NCBI RefSeq assembly: GCF_041200025.1
Contig: NZ_CP165628.1
Span: 2,728,001-2,792,000, forward strand
Length of the DNA stretch: 64,000 nt
Source of the DNA: Rouxiella sp. WC2420
GTDB lineage: Bacteria > Pseudomonadota > Gammaproteobacteria > Enterobacterales > Enterobacteriaceae
Reading direction: 5' to 3'
Position numbers and translations under genes: made by a program
The notes under the pieces: model-generated
Seen by the model: the letters and a program-made list of their open reading frames with translations, nothing else
What the model was told of the DNA's origin: nothing
Database searches by the model: none
Part shown: piece after piece, positions 61,511 to 64,000 of the stretch
Numbering within the stretch: the stretch's first letter is position 1
Layout of the letters: every line of letters begins with the position of its first letter

Positions 61511-62047
61511 AATTATTCCCTTCACCCTTTTATTTGATAATGCTAGTCATCGATGTAGATAGAAAATTAAAAACCTGTCGGCTTGTTTCGCCGAATTACT
61601 GACGCATTTTTCAGGCCGGCTATAACCTACTGAATATCAGATTAATAAGCTACATTGAAAGCGCAGTTATGAGGGTTAAATCACCTAAAAGCGGCATAAG
61701 CCACAATCCCTCTGCTAACGGGCCAAATTACCTATTTAATTCACTTAATAATGGTAATTAAACGAGATGATTCACTCTGCAAGGCATCATCAAATCCTCA
61801 CTCCGCGCAGGAAAAAGTGAGTAAAATGTAAAAAATTAACATTTATTTCACTTATTCATTGAGTCACCCTACTTATATAAGTTATCAATAGAAATTAAAG
61901 TGACCTGAGTTAAGATTTAGGGGTTGCGATTTTTAAAAAATTACTCAAGCGTTCGCCATTATTACATGCAATAATCGGGAGCTAATCTGTTACACATCAA
62001 TAATTCAGCATGTTTCAACATTACTGCGCAAGGTGAAAGGATTTTTT
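61511..62047. other. divergent control region between pntA and ydgH
   Basis: A 537-base region with no gene. It contains the AT-rich inverted repeat at 61815-61853, and it must hold promoters for pntAB and ydgH. I see no FNR, Fur or Lrp box that I would defend. Confidence 0.5.
61815..61853. repeat. 39-bp inverted repeat in the pntA-ydgH control region
   Basis: Arms AAGTGA/TCACTT and AAATGT/ACATTT are nested, so 12 of 15 arm bases pair around an A/T-rich centre. It lies about 195-230 bp upstream of ydgH. It is either a regulator site or a cruciform-prone spacer. Confidence 0.4.
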
Positions 62048-63022
62048 ATGAAGCAGACGAAAACGATCATCGCATCGGCCGTTGTTTTATTAATCTCGCA
62101 ACTCTCTGTTTTGTCTGTAGCCAAGGCTGCAGAAGAAATCAGTCCCGAGAAAGCAGCTGCCCTAAAACCCTTTGATCGCATTGCATTTACTGGTCATTTT
62201 AATAATCTGGGCGATGCCTCTGACGAAGCATCGAAACGTGCTGATAAAGAAGGCGCGGCATATTTCTATATTCTGGATACCAACAGCGTTAGTGAAAGCG
62301 GTAACTGGCGCGTAGTGGCTGATCTGTATCGTAAAGATGCCCCCAAGGCCAGCCCTAAACCGGTTCTGAACAGCGTCAATGGAGTGAGCGGCGTTAAGCA
62401 GCTGCCGAAAGAAGTCGCTTTCCAGCTCGAACCTTTTGACACCGTCAGCGTTAATGGCCTTTTCCACAGCCAGCCAGACGTTTTAGAGGCAGTAGCAGAG
62501 GCGGCGAAAGCTAAAGGCGCATACTCGTTCTTTATCGTTCGCCAAATTGATGCCAACAACGGCGGCAATCAGTACATTACTGCCTTCGTGTACAAGAAAG
62601 ATGCGCCCAAGCGCGTGACCCAGAGCCCGGATGCTATTCCTTACAACTCTGAAGCGGGTCGTGCCGCGCTGGCAGCCGGTGGTGCTGAAGCCAAGAAAGT
62701 CGAAATTCCTGGCGTGGCCTCTTCCAGCACACCAAGCAGCAATGTTGGTCTGTTCTTCCAGACACAGTCTTCAACCGGTAAACGCTACTCGGTGACATTG
62801 CCAAGCGGCAATAAAGTTGAAGAAGTTAACAATGTTACTGCCGCACAGATGACGCCGTTTAAAACTGTGACCTTTACGGGCCACTTCAACAGCATCACTG
62901 ATGTCTCGCAAGAAGTTGCGAAGCGTGCCGATGCCGCAGGCGCTAAATTCTACCACGTGACTCGCCAGTGGCAGAACCAAAGCGGTGGCAACCTGACTGT
63001 TACAGCAGACCTGTTTAAGTAA
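62048..63022 (+). CDS. ydgH: periplasmic YdgH (three DUF1471 domains)
   Basis: This 324-aa protein (E. coli YdgH 314) has a signal peptide ending KAA or AEE. It contains three YdgH/BhsA/McbA-like repeats at about residues 35-95, 115-178 and 265-324, each with the pattern PFDxIxFxGxFxxxxDxxxEAxxRADxxGAxxFxI. Such proteins function in envelope stress response. AAAGGA stands six bases before the ATG. A hairpin follows. Confidence 0.92.
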   Translation: MKQTKTIIASAVVLLISQLSVLSVAKAAEEISPEKAAALKPFDRIAFTGHFNNLGDASDEASKRADKEGAAYFYILDTNSVSESGNWRVVADLYRKDAPKASPKPVLNSVNGVSGVKQLPKEVAFQLEPFDTVSVNGLFHSQPDVLEAVAEAAKAKGAYSFFIVRQIDANNGGNQYITAFVYKKDAPKRVTQSPDAIPYNSEAGRAALAAGGAEAKKVEIPGVASSSTPSSNVGLFFQTQSSTGKRYSVTLPSGNKVEEVNNVTAAQMTPFKTVTFTGHFNSITDVSQEVAKRADAAGAKFYHVTRQWQNQSGGNLTVTADLFK

Positions 63023-63042
63023 TTGAAATATGTTTAGGTTGG

Positions 63043-63075
63043 CTACAACCAAGGACGCCAAGTCTTTGGTTGTAG
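63043..63075 (+). terminator. stem-loop after ydgH
   Basis: CTACAACCAA and TTGGTTGTAG form a perfect 10-base stem 20 bp after the stop. A good stem but without a strong T-run. Confidence 0.6.
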
Positions 63076-63157
63076 TAATCGACATCACCCACCGTGTGCG
63101 AAATGCCGCTTTTTTCGAAAATGGGGAGTCGAGAAGAATAACTCGCTGAATGACTGT

Positions 63158-63577
63158 TTAATGCTTTGAGGAATCTATCAGTATCTGCACCGCTAAATGC
63201 TCATCACTCTGGGTCAGCGCGAGCGGATGTTTGCATTCCCGATGGATAGCGGCAATTTGTTCTTCGGTTAATCCATAAGGAAGATGAATATCTACGCTGT
63301 AAATATTTTGCTGCTGTGCAAGCTCAATTAAACGTACGATATTGATTTCATCGCTGACCTGGGTAGAAACCACCTGCAATGCCAACGCGTTAAGCGTGTC
63401 TTGTTTAGATTTTTCGTGGGTAGTGCGAGATCTCAACACCATGCCGAAAAAAGGTAATACGCCGTAGATGGCATCGAGAAAACTCCATTGCTTCTTGCAC
63501 GATGCGGACAGGTATTCCATATAATCAAAGGAAGCTGTTTCACTTCGCACATCGGGTACCAGGCGACTATCAGCCAT
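63158..63577 (-). CDS. conserved-looking protein of unknown function
   Basis: This protein is 139 aa from the ATG at 63577, chosen because AGAGGA lies six bases upstream; an ATG two codons earlier (63583) overlaps that ribosome site. The N-terminal half has a single hydrophobic patch (WSFLDAIYGVLPFFGMVL), too short and broken to be a sure membrane segment. The C-terminal half resembles a small sensor or regulator (IVRLIELAQQQNIYSVDIHLPYGLTEEQIAAI). I do not recognise it. It lies between ydgH and rstA. Confidence 0.6.
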   Translation of the reverse strand: MADSRLVPDVRSETASFDYMEYLSASCKKQWSFLDAIYGVLPFFGMVLRSRTTHEKSKQDTLNALALQVVSTQVSDEINIVRLIELAQQQNIYSVDIHLPYGLTEEQIAAIHRECKHPLALTQSDEHLAVQILIDSSKH

Positions 63578-63676
63578 CTCCATTCCTCTCGCGGCCAGTG
63601 CTAACTAATCTAACGTGAGTTAGAAAAGACCTTACTATTTTGAAGATAATGTTTTGAAACGATAAACACAATCATC

Positions 63677-63712
63677 TATATAATGGCATAGCTTTATATA
63701 ATGACATAGTTT
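63677..63712. repeat. tandem 18-bp repeat upstream of rstA
   Basis: Two adjacent 18-base copies, TATATAATGGCATAGCTT and TATATAATGACATAGTTT, differ at two positions. They are about 140-175 bp upstream of rstA and carry -10-like TATAAT elements. They may be duplicated promoter elements or a regulator array. They do not fit the 11-bp PhoP direct repeat. Confidence 0.55.
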
Positions 63713-63850
63713 ATGGCTACTTTGCCAGTGAGTTAAAGTGCTTTCCGCTTTTAACCATGGCCAAAAACTGCGTTAATGTAGACTGGGTCATAGCGTTGAT
63801 GCCCTGCTCGCGCTATTCTGGAAGCCGATTTTTATGTTAACAGCAAACCA

Positions 63851-64000
63851 ATGAATAGAATCGTTTTTGTAGAAGATGACGCCGAGGTAGGCAAGCTGAT
63901 CGCTGCTTATCTGGGTAAGCATGACATTGAAGTTCTGATAGAACCACGCGGTGATACGGCTCAGGCAAGAATTGCTCTCGAACAGCCTGATTTAGTGTTG
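63851..64000 (+). CDS. rstA: response regulator RstA, 5' part only
   Basis: The first 50 codons run off the right edge. They read NRIVFVEDDAEVGKLIAAYLGKHDIEVLIEPRGD, matching E. coli RstA at nearly every position, with the acidic pair of the receiver domain (EDD). The phosphoacceptor aspartate and the winged-helix output lie beyond the window. It is the response regulator of RstB. Following ydgH, it is in the normal enterobacterial order. Confidence 0.9.
   Translation, partial: MNRIVFVEDDAEVGKLIAAYLGKHDIEVLIEPRGDTAQARIALEQPDLVL

Noticed and set aside
1-64000. CRISPR arrays, tRNA/rRNA genes, insertion sequences, prophage genes
   Set aside because: I found no regularly spaced repeats with unique spacers, no cloverleaf-like sequences, no transposase or integrase frames and no paired terminal repeats.

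Overview
The window reads as chromosome of an Enterobacterales bacterium, most like the Yersiniaceae/Rahnella/Rouxiella group. Its right end carries a recognisable enterobacterial core: fnr, uspE, pntAB facing away from ydgH, then the start of rstA. Close relatives of E. coli Nac, Cbl, YjbD, YedP, SmrA, ApbE and PbpG are also present. The left 45 kb is mostly accessory catabolism, transport and regulation. I see no rRNA, tRNA, insertion sequence, prophage or CRISPR array.

Layout. (1) Bases 1-9.6 kb hold a minus-strand nitrogen-scavenging block: aminotransferase, 5-oxoprolinase genes pxpB, pxpC, a BCCP-like protein and pxpA, an SDR dehydrogenase and a complete polar amino-acid ABC transporter. 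The LysR regulator nac lies just upstream. nac has a sigma-54-type promoter and an NtrC-like site, and Nac-like palindromes precede both halves of the block. (2) 9.8-13.5 kb: pirin, a secreted SnoaL-like protein, a P-loop kinase, an FMN-binding oxidoreductase and an SDR. (3) 13.5-15 kb: a gene-poor island with an unlisted 59-aa double-glycine-leader (microcin/bacteriocin-like) peptide, then an EmrE-type exporter. (4) 15-29.5 kb: a LysR gene divergent from a UbiX/UbiD decarboxylase pair, then a five-gene oligopeptide-type ABC transporter translationally coupled to two amidohydrolases, a SnoaL-like gene, a third amidohydrolase and a GntR regulator. A shared palindrome (ATTGCTAGCAAT type) occurs four times, only at the two control regions of this cluster.

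(5) 29.6-38.7 kb: a membrane protein, a Qnr-like pentapeptide-repeat protein, gene debris, NAD(P)-binding proteins, a ferric-type ABC transporter and a beta-hydroxyacid dehydrogenase. (6) 38.8-42.8 kb: a Fur-boxed TonB-dependent siderophore receptor converging on a Fur-boxed siderophore-binding protein, followed by a GNAT acetyltransferase. (7) 42.9-48.1 kb: LysR plus MFS exporter, yjbD, cbl and a D-2-hydroxyacid dehydrogenase. (8) 48.3-56 kb: a GlgX-type debranching enzyme, pbpG, apbE, smrA and a two-gene glycosylglycerate module (synthase plus phosphatase). (9) 56-64 kb: fnr with its own FNR box, uspE, pntAB, ydgH, an unknown gene and rstA cut by the window edge.

The parts most worth following up are the orphan GG-leader peptide, the four-operator GntR/amidohydrolase/ABC cluster of unknown substrate, and the Nac-linked 5-oxoproline block containing a biotin-carrier-like protein without the biotinylation lysine. 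All functional calls are by eye from sequence motifs and remembered family members; no database search was run.
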